In this document: piece after piece, positions 29,443-43,321 of the stretch | Layout of the letters: each line of letters opens with the position of its first letter | Position numbering within the stretch: position 1 is the stretch's first letter | Source: Antennarius striatus | Taxonomy: Eukaryota > Chordata > Actinopteri > Lophiiformes > Antennariidae | Assembly: GCF_040054535.1 (NCBI RefSeq) | Contig: NC_090780.1 | Coordinates: 13,840,501-13,904,500 of the forward strand | Direction: 5' to 3' | Length of the DNA: 64,000 bases | Notes under the pieces: model-generated | Told to the model about the DNA's origin: nothing | The model's database searches: none | Seen by the model: the letters and a program-made list of their open reading frames with translations, nothing else | Position numbers and translations under genes: made by a program

Positions 29443-32400
29443 TGATAAATTGATTAGAATATGTGAAAGAGTTTCAGTGTCAAAACAGAAGCATTATGAA
29501 GACAGCCAGAGACACTGAATCTACTAGGTTAGTGATCTAATAACCTTATACTAGTAACTTGTTAGTGACAGGTGAGACTTCAGAGAACAAATTAACATCA
29601 TGTCCACAGTCTGAAATGAACGTCTGATAATTTTACTCTCTTCACAAGAGTAACAGTAACTTTTTAATAAGAAACCATTGCTGGCAATGTGCTGACAACT
29701 ATAACGTTATAATATAACATCAATAATTGTACACACACAAAAAATAACAGTGAACTGATCCTTCCACATTTTTAAATATTGTGTCACTGCAATGAGACAC
29801 AAAATCATGAGGTTTCTCATCAATGATCAGCAGAACACCACTTAGCTGTAAACAAGATAAAATATTGCAAATTGTTTTTGCTCAACTTTGTGTTCTGCCT
29901 GGATCGTTGGTCCACTTTAGATGTCAAGAGGTAAACAATGGTCCAGAGATGGACCAGGGCAGTTCCTGGCTGCAATGTGGGAGGTCCATCACTGGCACAC
30001 TTCCACTGACCTCAGGGTTATCACCATGGTAATCCTGGCTACAGCACCCATGAGGAATGGTGATGGCTACTGGGGATGCATGTGTAGATGTAAGCAGCTG
30101 TCCACTCACTGTGGAGTCATTTTCTGAATGAATATAGGCAAAAATCATAGTCATTCATAGTCATTCCAGTGAACAAGCCACGAAAGCCATGAAAGCAAAT
30201 TATAGAAATGGTATCAGCCTGTCACTGCCATTAATACATGGCATGCATTTAGATTACCTAGAATCTTCCTGCTGCATTTCTTAGATTATAATATACAAAC
30301 TACACACGATTTTAAAAAAACTCACTCTGATTTGAACAATGCAATTACTCAAGATAAACCTAAATGATGTTTCCGTGTTGTAAGATGTCTGTGGACTGCA
30401 TGTCTCCACGTGCAGCACAGACCTGAGAGACTGTTTGGGTTGAGGCCTGGGTCAGCTAGCTTCCCTTGACAGTTTTATATACTCAATAGCTACAGTATAT
30501 AGTGGCTGCTTACACTGTGACACTCAGAAGTTAACTTCCTCTATTTTAGTGTTTAAAAGCATGCTGTGGTGGTGTCACATGCTCTATTTATGTTTGGGCC
30601 CCGGCTGCTCCATCCATGGAGCGCCCTTCTGGCTCCCTCACTGTACACCGAGGCTGGGGTAACTCCCCCGCCCCAGCAGGCTCCCTTATGTTGACATTTG
30701 AAAAACCAAATAGCACTCAGCAGTGAAACACGAGTCCTGCAGGAGGAGGAAAGGACGGCATTGTGGTGAGCAGAGTGAATGAAGGAGGGGAAGAAAAAAA
30801 TGCTTGGTTGTGAAAAAATAAATAAATAATGAAGTAAATGCCCCACACACTGCAATATGAAGGAGATGAGCTTTCAAGGCCCCCCTACCTCCCCCTCAGT
30901 ACTTTCCTCCTTTTCTGCATGCAGGTTGGAGCAGATGAAGGTGCTTTTGGCTGGGCTTTGGCTCCAATTGTCAGCCAGAGAAAATTTGTTTTCAATATGT
31001 TTCCTGTAAAAGCAGGTCCTGGGTAATGGAAAGATACGCTTTGAATCTGCTTTTGAAGGCTGTATTTATTTGATATTTTTATGCTTGAATCCTGATAGTC
31101 ACCAACAGCTTGCCAGAATGGTTGATCTGAAGCATGTCTCCAGAAGTAAAGACACAGAACCTCTCTTGTTTTTCTCAGGTAGAAATAAATCAAACTACCC
31201 TTGTCCTGTGAAATGGATTAGCATCATCCAGCAGAAGGCCTGAAGTCAAAAGTGCATTTCAGCCAGTCATTCATCTCAAACAGTTAATTCAGACACTAAA
31301 TGTTTTGTCACATTTCTTTATTCCATTTCAAACTAAAAACTGAGCTGAAGAGTCGATTGGTAGATATTTTAATTCTTGAACTTCAATAAAATATCCAATA
31401 TCAAAGAAACCAGCTTGGAATTTCAAAAACTACAAAGTGATATTTAGCCGTATTGATTTGTAAATTGCTTGTGTAACTGGAATGTGATTATGTTTGTTTG
31501 CTTCCAATCCCACCCCCGTGTTTTTTTAAATTTATTTTTCATTCATTGCTGTTTGTTAGATAGATAGATAGATACTTTATTAACATGCTAGATTTTTTCC
31601 TCCCTTTTTGCATTTTTTTGGTATTTCCTTCTCCAAGATGATACAGCGTTTTATGTGGCAGACCCAGGAATGGAGTAGCTCAATTCATGACCTCTGGTAA
31701 TCATCACTGTATTTGTGTGTTTATTCGGTTCCATTTTTATTCCTTATTTACTTAGCTATGTATGGAGGACTACAACAATCTGTCTTCTCTGTTTTAATGA
31801 TGAAGGGCTATGAACCTAAGGTGGCATCAATACTCCTTTTAAAAGCCCTGTCTCATCCGTTAATCCAAAAATCCTTGCACAGGAGAATCCTGAATATCCT
31901 GACATCCATGAGCTAAAAACCAGCAGTAACACAATATTTCTCAGGGGACACGCCATCATCACGCCCGCCACATACCACAGCAGGTTTCAAGGCCCTGGGC
32001 TAAAGCCGGAGGATGTGACAGGAATCAGAGAGGCTTTTCCTGCTTTTTAAATCAACAGCTCCAATACTTATTTTTGCAGACACTCAAACCTGCTTTGCTT
32101 GGCAAGAATTCCTGCAAAGGTCAAGGTCAGATGACTTGACTGTTTTTACTGATGGAACAGGTCTCCCACACAAGCTACTGCAGGCAATATGAAGCCTGCC
32201 TATCTTAATGATATTTAAATAAGCATTAAGCTTATTGTCACTTTTTTAATAGATTTTGTTTTGACTATATAAAAATTTTAATGTGTTCAACTCATACAGG
32301 CTTCAGACACATTAGGATGTTGGTTTTTAGTAAATTAAGCTGAACTGTAGATAGATGCATTATATTAGACCACATGTTTTACAGGTAATGTGCTGTTACA

Positions 32401-33589
32401 CAGATGCTTCTTCTGTGGTCCAACAAAATGGACCAGACCAGGAAGGGTCTTCACCTGAAGGGAAAATTGCATCCCCGCACCATTACTGCCTTAAGTTGCA
32501 CTGCTCAACTTTAGCATTATGACTTACAGCCCTGTGGTGGGTAGTTAACCTTGAGGTCGCCAACGTGACCCAGCTCCATTCAGCCACATATCATGAGCTT
32601 TCTCACTGTTTGCCCATATCACTTGCATCTCTTGAATCCATGTCTCAACTGAATCTGAGACAAACATTTCCTCCGGATGGGATAAAATTATATCAATCTC
32701 TGTTTGTGTGGAAAAAAAAGTTCAGTTATCCTGCTCTAGTTCTGAAAAAAAATCATCTCTTTCTTGCCTCTAACTGAAAGCATCTGCAAAAACAAAACTA
32801 GACTGTCAGACACAAACCCTCAAACAGTAGATGTTTCCTGTTTCGGAAGTGTTGTTTATGCACCTACATGTTAAAATTGCTTTTAGGGTGGGGATAAAGA
32901 AATAATTCCTGTTGTGTTCAAGCAGACAACATGAACACGACCACACAGTAAAAAAATGTTTTCAAGATATATGAGCATTTGTTTTACATGTTCATTTTAC
33001 ATTGTGTCTCCTTCCATTTTAAGGCCAAGGACTCATTCACATGTGTGGCATCATCTATCCAGAGTGGCTTGAACTCCACTACCCCATCAACATTTCTCTG
33101 CTCTTTTACCCCCACCTGGCATCACAGACGTGTATTTTGACGAGAGCATGAGGGTTATGTTGAATGTGTTTGGGATGAACGATTTTAAGACAGGTCACAT
33201 TGCCCAGGCGTAAATCGGGAGTGCTGTTAGAGTGTAATGGTCCTGTGAAGATGAAGCGTTTCTTCTTGGATCATTAAACTCGTAGACATCAACCAGATTA
33301 GGCCTTGAGAGAGAGAGAACGGTCATTGTATGCTGAGGTGATGTGTGGAATAACTTTACATGGCATAGTGAGACTGGGGGTGAGCCTCTGGACATGCTCT
33401 ATCAGTCAGTATATAGTCTAATTTACATCAGACTGATATCACATGAGCCTTACTCCCATAAAACACGCTGTGCATGGATGGATTTCAGAAACACTTTCCA
33501 ACATGGAAAAATGAGGGCCACTGGGACCAGTCACCAGATACTTTTTCCAGTGGAGTCGAGAAGCTTTTTGCACACATTCATGCAAGTGA

Positions 33590-33590
<1 letters not shown>
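29443..33590. other. Long stretch without a recognised gene
   Basis: AT-rich DNA. A short TAGATAGATAGATACTTTAT remnant at 31558-31580 resembles the tails of fish retroposons. A moderately GC-rich segment lies near 30590-30680. No splice-supported coding exon found. Confidence 0.4.
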
Positions 33591-33673
<83 letters not shown>

Positions 33674-33700
33674 ATATGTGTGTGTGTGTGCATGTGTGTT
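33591..33700. repeat. (TG)n microsatellite with ATGTGCATATG interruption
   Basis: About 75 bp of pure TG, then an interrupted TG tract up to 33700. Frames across it on both strands (Cys-Val or Thr-His repeats) are artefacts. Confidence 0.95.
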
Positions 33701-34839
33701 TTTTGTGTCGGTTGATCTTTGTGGCCATTTCTATTCATGAGTCTCTGTCTCCATCTGGATTCTGCTTCCTGAGCACATGTCAGGTAAGTCGGCTCTGAGT
33801 AAAAGAATACAGGCACAGATGATGAGCTTTTACATTGAACAAACCCATCACTTATCTGAGTCTCCATGCCAGGTCAAGGGACTGAAACACTGAGGTCATG
33901 AATAGACACTGGCTTCCTGCTGAGGCTCACGGAAGAATAAACAGGCTGTCACCAATATTAAGTTACAAACAACATGAAGAGCTTCTTGACGTTCCCAGCA
34001 GACAGCAGGAATTAAAGGAATCTATTTTAAACATTAAATTTTACAGTCCAACCTTCTCATGATCCCGATGAGAGAAGTCTTCTGATTGATAAGTAATGAA
34101 AACCAGGTGAGTATCAGTCAGACACTTCGGTCCCGACACAAGGTCACCAGAGGTTGGAGGAAGAGGTCACTTTACCACGGGGGGCTGATGGGGGCCAGAA
34201 TAAGCTGAAACTCCAGGGGTCGGTTTTCAATTAAGTCACAGCTCAAAGTGTCACCAGGATATATGAACAGCCCACCGGCTTTCCTTAAGATGAAACTCCT
34301 AATCCATCTTTCCATTCAGGGCTCAAAAGAATCAAAGAAAGCCCAGCGCTTTATCAAACATTATCATGGCTCTACCATCTTTCATAGCCATATCTATCAC
34401 ACTTTATCACTCTGAGATATGTGTGCTTTCTGTGTGTGTCTGATCATCTCTGATCACATGAAAGCTTTCATGAAAGCTGAAGTTTTTGGGGAATGTGTTG
34501 TTACTCTGGTGCGGATTATTGCTCTTTGTTAACACCAGGAAAACTTTAATCTCAGTGGTTTTTTCTATAATGAATGCATTTCTACATTTTCATTTGCCCG
34601 AATGGAGGAGACAGATATCTGAAATAAATCCACAAGAGCAGAGTTGAACATGCAGACACAGAACAGAAAGATCTGAAGAGATGGGAATAAGAGGGGAAAA
34701 ATTCTGTCTGTTTCACTGATGGATGACTTCATCGTGGAAAGTCAGACATGTGAACCAGATGGTGGACAGGTCTGAAAACTAAGCTGATGAATGGGATAAC
34801 ATTTGGTTCACCTACACCACAGTGTAATTTGATTAGTCC
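33701..34839. other. No gene recognised
   Basis: Contains a textbook donor-like CAG|GTAAGT at 33780-33788 but no matching coding exon, so I do not call a gene. Confidence 0.4.
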
Positions 34840-34922
34840 AAGATTCAAGATTCAAGAGTTTTATAGTCGTATCCACAGCAAACAGGTAGTTATACTACCC
34901 AATGAAATACTTAATCCGACGA
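34840..34922. repeat. Interspersed repeat fragment (ATTCAAGATTCAAGAG type)
   Basis: AGATTCAAGATTCAAGAG, then TTTTATAGTCGTATCCACAG and CCAATGAAATACTTA. I recall this string as a common teleost repeat end found near retroposons. The family is not assigned and the limits are approximate. Confidence 0.4.
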
Positions 34923-35094
34923 TGTGAAAAAAACAAAACAAAACAGGATAAACAATAGTATCAATAAAAAAATAAACAGTAAACCATTAACAGCAGCAAT
35001 AACAAAGTACAGTGTTACAAATAAGTGTGTGTTACGTGCGGCTTGTGTGAGTGACTCATTGAAGAGTGTGAAGAGTGTGTGTTGTGTGCTGTCT

Positions 35095-35192
35095 CTGATG
35101 AGGGTTGGTTTTCTACGTAGGACTGGGTTGACACTCAAGACCTTTTGTGTTTTTGTCAACCCAGTCCTACATAGATAACAAACCCTCATCAG
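35095..35192. repeat. Long hairpin, 38-bp arms
   Basis: Left arm 35095-35132 and right arm 35155-35192 are reverse complements at 35 of 38 positions, with a 22-nt loop. Arm starts and ends are CTGATGAGGGTT and GACTGGGTTGAC. The RNA fold would resemble a microRNA precursor in size, although the near-perfect pairing also fits a small foldback element. No target duplication recognised. Confidence 0.9.
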
Positions 35193-35302
35193 ACTACGGC
35201 AGGTTTAGTTGCTCGGGTAGTATTTTTATTGGAATATGAAATTATGAATGAGTATGTTATCATTAATTGTTCAGTAAACACAATAAGCATACCAACTTGA
35301 TA

Positions 35303-35330
35303 GAATTGACCATTAATAAATGGTCAATTC
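35303..35330. repeat. Short perfect hairpin
   Basis: GAATTGACCATT (35303-35314) and its exact complement (35319-35330) flank a 4-nt loop AATA, 110 bp after the larger hairpin. Confidence 0.85.
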
Positions 35331-35365
35331 CATCTATTGCACCAAATGCAATATTAATTCCATAC

Positions 35366-35366
35366 A

Positions 35367-35416
<50 letters not shown>

Positions 35417-35417
35417 A

Positions 35418-35448
<31 letters not shown>

Positions 35449-35464
35449 TTAATAATAATAATAA
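35366..35464. repeat. (CTA)n microsatellite passing into (AAT)n
   Basis: About 80 bp of CTA/ACT units with two small interruptions, then AATAATAAT. The poly-leucine frame over it is an artefact. Confidence 0.93.
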
Positions 35465-37596
35465 TTCCAGATTATATCACCATGAAAGGTTTTAATATCA
35501 TCTGATAATATACTAAGTTATTTCTCAAGATAAATATTGGCACCGACATCCTCTGGATGGTGAGACGCCCTGAACAAATGATTTTGACATTCTATAACCA
35601 GCAAGAAACACTTCCAAACCAAACCTGTCTTTGTGAATCGTTGTGTACTCTGACAGTCACCTGGGTGACGTTCACTCGTATACCCCATTAAAATGTGTGT
35701 TTATTGTTTCAAGACATCATTACTGTGTCAGCTGAATGTTTCTCTGTGCTGCTATGGTTTTGAGAGCAGTTCCATTGTGTTGCTGCAACAAAATAATTGC
35801 TATTATGGAAAGGCTGCATTCAAGTCATTGACGAGCTGTGGCACCAGCACCGGTGTCAGATCCAGATCCAGATGCTGACAGAAGAATCTGAAGATGTCAC
35901 CATGATATAGTCCAAGGTGATATTCCAGATTGGTTGAATTTAGTCCATTTAATTTAGTTGAATTAATTTGATTCAGTTACCTTAAAAATAATTACATGAT
36001 AATGTCTGCTCAAAACAAATATTTTGAAATGTTCTAATTATTTGAGTTAATAAACAAGTAATGTAAGGCAATCGTTTTCCTCAAATTGTTTGAGTCTGAT
36101 TAATTTCCCAGGTTTTACTTTAGGTTATTGAAAAAATAAACACAAAGATCTCATGGCCTCAGAGCTTGAACATCACTGTTCAATGATAGAAACAATATAA
36201 TCTTATAGTATTTTTTGTGTTTTCTTAAATATAATAGGCAAAGCATTGAAAAGATATGAATAGGCCACACTGGTTTTAGGAAAAAACTATAAGCAATACC
36301 TTTATCCTGCTTTAATGAAGAGCCTTGAGGTTTTGGCACCGGAGTGAAACACACATTGCCAAGTGGGAAAGCTTGCGCCAAAGCAGTGGAGCTAAACATG
36401 ACAATGATTAATCAGCAGTAAACAGATAGGGTCTTCATTATCTCGTCTCTGAGGACTTAATGATGGCTTGAGCTTCATCAGCAAAGGACTGCGGACAGGA
36501 TAGAAAGATTTTTTTTCTTGGTTCTTTCCATAACCCTGATTAATTTTGGCCCCTTTCACACAGCTTTCACAAGCCAGGGCTGCTGCACCTTTACTTCACC
36601 TCACCAATATCTATAAACATTAAAAAGGTAGAATGGGGGTCATTGTTTTTTTGCCTCTGTGTCAGCAGCTAACTTAGTAGAACACTGAATCGATGGGCAG
36701 AAGAAGAAGAGCCAGCATGATTCAATGACAATATGTCATGTGTGAATATCACACACAGATTAGCTAGTAAAAACACTTTTCTTTCTCCCAAAGGACGTAA
36801 AAGAAGGGCAATCCATTTCGGAATGTAGAGACTTTACCTTTTTGAACACAAAAAGGCATCTACGACTAATAACTATAAACTCCTTTGCAGACACATGCCT
36901 TCAAGAGGCTTGCTTTTACATGCAGTCCTCGTCTTTTGATAAATCTTAAAATATGTGAGCACTGCAAAATACATGTCAATAATGTGGTTTTCTAATAATC
37001 TTAATACCATGAAACATCATTGCAAAAAACAGGAACAAACTCTTCCAGGACTTCCAATCTAAAACACAGAGTTTGCCCCAAGGCTCACGGTCGGGCTGCA
37101 TCTGTAGTGGAGGATGTGGAGGATGTGGGGGATATGAAGTGAGAGTGTTTGATGGTGAATGGTAGACTGTACACACTGCAGAGAAATTAGACAGGTTGTC
37201 AGCTGAGTGTGCAGCAGGGCTTTGGCAGCCAGCCGTCCACTGGGATCTGGAAAAAAGGAGTGCAGCTTGGAGGAGTGTGTGAACCGTGCGCTGGGGGTTG
37301 AGACATGGTTTCCTGTGTGTATTTCCTGTGTGTTGAAAGTGGAGCTCAGGGCCAGGGTCTGTGTCCTGTGTGTGATGGGTGCCAGGCCCAGGTCTTCGAC
37401 AGGACGACAAAATGTCACGGGGGCCCACCAATGTCAACTACAGAGCCGGCAGCCGGTACTTACATCAGGACGGCTTCACAGGCTTCTATAAACAGACTCA
37501 CATTTAACATTTAGAGAGAGAGAGGAGCACTGGAGAGGAAGAGCGACACCTCTCCCCTCCAAGCAGCCAGTTGTTAAACTACATGATAATCTTTCA
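35465..37596. other. No gene recognised; GC-richer block at about 37.06-37.5 kb
   Basis: The block at 37060-37500 has open frames on both strands (153 codons minus, 94 codons plus) because it is GC-rich and stop-poor. None shows a recognisable domain and the two strands compete, so I do not call a gene. The remainder is AT-rich. Confidence 0.4.
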
Positions 37597-37598
37597 TT

Positions 37599-37630
<32 letters not shown>

Positions 37631-37634
37631 TATG

Positions 37635-37670
<36 letters not shown>

Positions 37671-37682
37671 TGTATATATCCA
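37597..37682. repeat. Compound (TA)n(CA)n(TA)n microsatellite
   Basis: TATATATA, then about 24 bp of CA, a short spacer ATGAAT, then about 32 bp of AT. Confidence 0.93.
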
Positions 37683-38417
37683 CCTATATATTTGAATAAG
37701 CTCACTTGAAACTCTCACGCTGTCATGCTGTCACCAACTCCACCCACAACCTGTCAATCAAGCGCCCAACCAATCACGGCGCATCTGCCAGAAAGAATCA
37801 CGTGAACAATACGGTGTAAGACATCTTCTAGGTTAGGAGACGAAATAACTATACATGGACTTCACAATTAACATAATTTTAGAGTGTCAGAACTGTTCCA
37901 AAAATTTTCATGTTTTTGAGCAGAGTCCAAACAGCAGGAACAACACAGAAAACGGCAACGATTTTTGAATGAAACTAGCTGGCTAGCACGAATAGTCTGT
38001 CCAGCTATGGTTTCTGTTTTGGAATGGGACAATCGATGTAGTATCCACAATGCTCCTCGGGCATCTGACAAAAACGCTCTTTAAGTAACTACATACAGTC
38101 CTGTTCATGTAGTCAGCTAACAGAACTATCACTTCTCTAAAATTTCTTTTCTACTTACTCTTTTGACAGGTGTCTTTTCCTTTACTGTTGGCTCCTTTAG
38201 TTATCTTTCTTTGTCCAGTTAGCCTGCTAACATTCATCTATGGCTTCTCAATGCCCGCCCGGCGCAATCAACGATTTGCCGTTAAGTCGTTACGTCGCCA
38301 AGTTGATTTGTGACTACGTTGGGTGCGCTTGGTTTATAATACCAATACATTTGTTTTCATGTTTGGTATCAAGTCAGATATTATTGTTTATCATGGAATT
38401 TCTACAGGTTCCCGCTA

Positions 38418-38483
38418 GTGTGTGTGTGTGTGTTTGTCTGTGAGTGTGTGTGTATGTGTGTGTGTGTTTGTGTGTGTGTATGT
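38418..38483. repeat. Imperfect (TG)n tract
   Basis: TG runs broken by TTTGTCTG, GAG and TATG, running up to the start of a transposon-like end at 38486. Confidence 0.85.
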
Positions 38484-38485
38484 AT

Positions 38486-38800
38486 ACAGTGTGCCCTCGA
38501 TCTTTGCTGTTAATGCATTCCAGGAACCCCACGCAATTGAGGAATTGAGATTGTGATCAATCTATCTCATTATTTACGGTAATTCAAACTTTTATGAAGT
38601 TCCTCCCCATACTGATATTAAACCACCTTCTATCTGTATTGCCTTTTCCCACTATCTTATCGACTGTTTAAAGCACTTTTGTGTTTCACGTAAGTTTGAG
38701 ACTCACAGAACATAACGCACTTCCAGATGCTGTCAGCCAATAGAATGCGTGTACGGTATCATGTGACTGCCTACTAATTATTGTTAAGCAGTGTACACAT
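38486..38800. mobile_element. Probable mariner/pogo-type DNA transposon remnant
   Basis: It starts TACAGTGTGCCCTCG, followed by GCTGTTAATGCATTCCAGGA. I recall this end type from TA-inserting mariner/pogo-like elements of fish. The internal stretch includes AGCCAATAGAATGCGTGTAC. I could not find a matching right end, so it looks one-ended and decayed. Confidence 0.45.
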
Positions 38801-39842
38801 TTGACTGCACATTAGTGAGAAATAAATTCAAACTCAAAAGCTTTGTTGAATAATCTTATTTTTGAATCAGATGTTTTACTCGTTGAGTAGTGAAGCATGT
38901 AATGATTGAATTTTTACTGCAGAGGTAAACTGCAGGTTTTGGAGATAACAGTTCATCACCTACCTGAGCTGAACAGATGTTTTCGGGGGTCTGTTGGAGC
39001 TTTTTCACTAGAAACACTTACCTGACATTGTTCTCAGCTGCTCATGAAAGCGATGTGAGTAAACAGTGAGGTCAATGGGCTGTGGAGGTGAGACGAGGTG
39101 CAGGGTTCAGTGATTTCATGATTACAATCCACTTTCTTTTTTGACAAACAATACTTCTGTTCAAGACTAAAGAAGTAAAGACAAAGTGACAAGACACCAC
39201 TCAAGAAAGTAAAGCATGTTTACCCAGTAAGAGTAGCCTAAAACACACAACCAACACAAACAAAGAGCCAGAGCCAATGGGAGGACAGGCAGAGGGAGAG
39301 AAGGTATAGACCGAGAGAAAAAGAAAGGTGGGGTTGACATGAACAAGACTGAATTTGTTGATTCACATCAGGCAAGCACAGACACACACACACACTGAAA
39401 CTGTGACGCACTACATGTCTCCTTACTGGAATCCTCCAGTGAGTCTGTGGTATGGATGATCTGCCATCTGCAAAATCATGGTTGTGATACAGCAGTGTTG
39501 GGACTCTAATTACTGGGCTTGCATGCTTATGTGTTGATCTTCACAGCCTCGGGACAGGTTCACAAAGCTAAATACAAGCAAGTATGAACAAACAGTGGAT
39601 CACAGATTCATTTTGAAATTCACATGAAGTAAGACTGTGATTTCAAGGGAGTGTGTGTGTGTTCGTGTGTGTGTATGTTGGTCATTTAAAGAGCTGTGAT
39701 TATACTGTAGGAGTCCATCAGACACACACAGACAGATGAACCAGACTGCCTTCAGAATGGAGCGCTCTTGACAAAAAGAGGCTGCCAGCCCTCTGTCATC
39801 TCATGCTGGTACAGTGCAGCCTGGTTTAAACTCAGGAAGGCA
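38801..39842. other. No gene recognised
   Basis: AT-rich with short CA/GT patches (39381-39393, 39652-39674). Nothing else supported. Confidence 0.4.
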
Positions 39843-39855
39843 GCCTGAGACTCTT

Positions 39856-40196
39856 CATTCATTCATTTTCATGTACAACCGCAGGATCCGCCGTAGCGGG
39901 TCACGGGGAGCTGGAGCCTATCCCAGCTGGCATAGGGCGTGAGGCGGGGGACACTCCGAGCACGATGCCAGTGCACTGCAAAGCCACATACAAAAACATG
40001 CAAACACTCCTACAGGCAATTTGGGACCGGCCAATCAGCCTGAAGTGCATGCTTTTGGGGGTGGGAGGAAGCTGGTGAACCCAAAGAGAAACCACGCAGA
40101 TATGGGGAGAGCATGCAAACTCCGCACAGAGCTGGACTTGAACCCTGACCTGCCGTGTTGTGAGGCGAAAGCGCTAACCATTGCGCCACCGTGCCG
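39856..40196 (-). mobile_element. Full-length tRNA-derived SINE, minus strand
   Basis: Reverse-complemented, it starts with the tRNA-like head: A box TGGCGCAATGG (40179-40189) and B box GGTTCAAGTCC (40134-40144). The body follows (GCATGCTCTCCCCATATCTG, AATTGCCTGTAGG, GGGATAGGCTCC), ending in a GAAT-type tail. The 12-bp duplication CCTGAGACTCTT at 39844-39855 and 40197-40208 is exact. This copy shows the consensus architecture. Resemblance to a tRNA gene is confined to the head. Confidence 0.9.
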
Positions 40197-40208
40197 CCTG
40201 AGACTCTT

Positions 40209-40923
40209 TGTCTGTATTGTAAAATATTTGTCCAGAAGTAAGAGGGATTAGTTTAAGTGTGAAGACAGAGTCAAACAGCTGCAGCAGCATTAGCACTGGA
40301 GATAAGAACCATCAGGTGGAATATGTGTTCATTTTCTGCACACAGAAAAGATACTGTATTGAATTGTGAAAAATCATCATTGAAAAATCATCTCACTTTG
40401 ACACCCTGTGCTTTAATTGAGACTGGATGAAATGTGGTTGGAAAGTAAGTAAAATAATGAAATGGGTGAAAGTAAAAGCCTGCAATTTCCACCTCAGGCT
40501 GTAAAATGAATAAATAGAAAAAAAAATTAAAATAAAAGACCACATCCAAGCAATGTATCATTCCCTTTGTTTTACAATGAAAATGGTTGTATCAGTCAAT
40601 ACCCATTAATCAGTGTAAATATTTATTTTCAATAAACTAAAACATGCACAGAGTGTACCATTCATTGATGCTGCAGACTTTAACAGGTTTTTTTCCCGGA
40701 TGAGCTGACCTCACGATTAACTGTCTGAGAAGCACTATTTCAGTGACTCGTGAAAAATAAATAAATATATTGCTATAACCTTGAGACTCTTCATCACATT
40801 GATAGATCAGAAACCCAAAGAGGTATCTGAGAAATAAAACTCATCCCAGACCAAAGCCATACATCCCCCATCACTCAGCTCTGCACTCTTTTATGTGCAT
40901 CTGTCCACCCTGCAGTTCATGCA

Positions 40924-40924
<1 letters not shown>
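40209..40924. other. No gene recognised
   Basis: AT-rich sequence, nothing supported. Confidence 0.4.

Positions 40925-40994
<70 letters not shown>
40925..40994. repeat. (GT)n microsatellite
   Basis: About 70 bp of pure GT dinucleotide. Confidence 0.96.
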
Positions 40995-40995
<1 letters not shown>

Positions 40996-42499
40996 TTACT
41001 AGGTTGAAAGGATTGTAAAGGGGACTAGATTCTATTCAAAAGGCTCTTGAGCTTGACTCAGACCCCACATCCATTATGAAGAATCCTAAAAGGTTTTTTT
41101 AATGCATTGTTGTGTGTTATTTACTGCAGAACTAATTTCCTGAAGAATGGAAGAAACGCACATCACCTGGTGTGTGTAATTAATCTGTGTGAAAAATACC
41201 TGTTCCTCTAATTTTGCTGCATTTGTGTCCCATAAAAGCTCAGTGGTGGCAAAGCGCCAGCTGAACCTAGAATAATTTCACAAAAAATTTGGGATGGGCA
41301 GGAACAGGGACTTCCTGATCCACAACTTGGCTATTATTACTTCATTTTTTGCAGTGTCATAAACCGACAAGTCTGAGCATGAAGGTGTGAAGTCTCGGCA
41401 AAAACCTGAAGGGTTGAATACAAATACCTGTGTGTGGAGGGTTCAGTACAATAATATCCAGGATTTGACAGATTCTCATGAATCCCAATTAATTAGAATT
41501 TCTAATAAGAATCAGACTTTCTGTGTCTCAATTATATCCTGCTTACAGCATCCAGCTTACAGAATTTGGTTGTCAGTTGGCTGGACTGTAGCTGTTGTTT
41601 TAAAAATGGATGAACAGGTCAGGGTGTCTTGACTTTACTATTTCCTTGTTTAACAACAACATCTTGTCATTCTGCCTTAAATAGTAATTCCCTTGAGTAA
41701 AGTGAACTCGGACATTTATGGTGGGATTTGTCTTCCCAGCTTCCCATTGTTGTTGTTCTTAGTGGGTCAGACAACACCAATCAAACATTTGGCTGGCCCA
41801 TAAGCTTCATTCATTATAATGAGATGTACCTCAACAATTGGAATAGTCTTTCATTATTATTTAGGATTTAGAAAGTCATCAGCAATAGATATAGTATATT
41901 GTATTATATTGTTACTGATTAAGCTTCTTATCAGTCTGTACAGCAATCAGAATAGGAACATGTTACATTTATGTGAAACAGTTATGCATGTAAGAGCCCA
42001 GGAGCTAATTTCATTCAAACAAATATTCCATTAAAGTATTCACATTTGAAGGTTGATCTACTACCTTAACCTAATAGTAATAATATTAACAAAAATGTAA
42101 TCTAATCTTCTGTTAACAATCAAAGGGTACATGTTGTACATTAATTATACACATATTCCTCAATTTGCAAATATTCAGTTGAGAAATATTTCCAAAGCAG
42201 AACCTTTGGTTTTTGATCTTTGAAGATGGTATTTGCCCTCCTTCTTCACAAGTATGAGGAAACATTCTGCTTTCTTCTATTGAACAGCTTCAGTAATTAC
42301 CAACTAAATTCAGGGGATTTCCATTCCACAATTGTGAAGTCACTCTTACCATGACAACAAGACAAGCAGGAGGTTAGAGCTTCCTGACCGAAATATTACC
42401 TGACTTGACAAGAAGCAGACCGCTGTCCTAGGGTTCCCTCTACTGGTGGTGCAGGATACTTCCAGTCAGACAGACAGGCCGGGAGGGAGGCGGGCAAAC
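40995..42499. other. No gene recognised
   Basis: AT-rich; short chance frames only. Confidence 0.4.
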
Positions 42500-42920
<421 letters not shown>

Positions 42921-43309
42921 CTACTACACACTAGAGAACCTCAGAGAGCTGTTGTGTGTCTCCGTCGGCCGGGTTACAGATGGGTTTTTGCTGGAATGTC
43001 TGTTAGGTTCTTAATCATCGGTCTGACAGGGGAGGAATTACGGTCACTGCACACACCCTTTAATACACACACCCTTAAATACACACCATAACATTTCTAT
43101 CAGCATCACATTCTAGTTGTCTATCTTTACTTCAGTCACCTTCATATTTTCCTGGATATCACAATTATATTCAAATTAATGAAGCACAGGAACACAAAAC
43201 CAGTATAGAAATTAGGAGGAGTATATGGACTGTAAAAGCTAGAATTGAGACTCAAAGAGTAGGTCAGGAAATTAATTAATTAATCCAAACAAAAAGAATA
43301 TTTGACCAG
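42921..43309. other. No gene recognised
   Basis: Short spacer between the satellite and the next SINE; includes a small ATTA run at 43271-43284. Confidence 0.4.
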
Positions 43310-43321
43310 CTGTATCTTGGC

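Noticed and set aside
33780..33788. Strong splice donor CAG|GTAAGT
   Set aside because: No coding exon or matching acceptor nearby; the preceding frame runs through a TG microsatellite.
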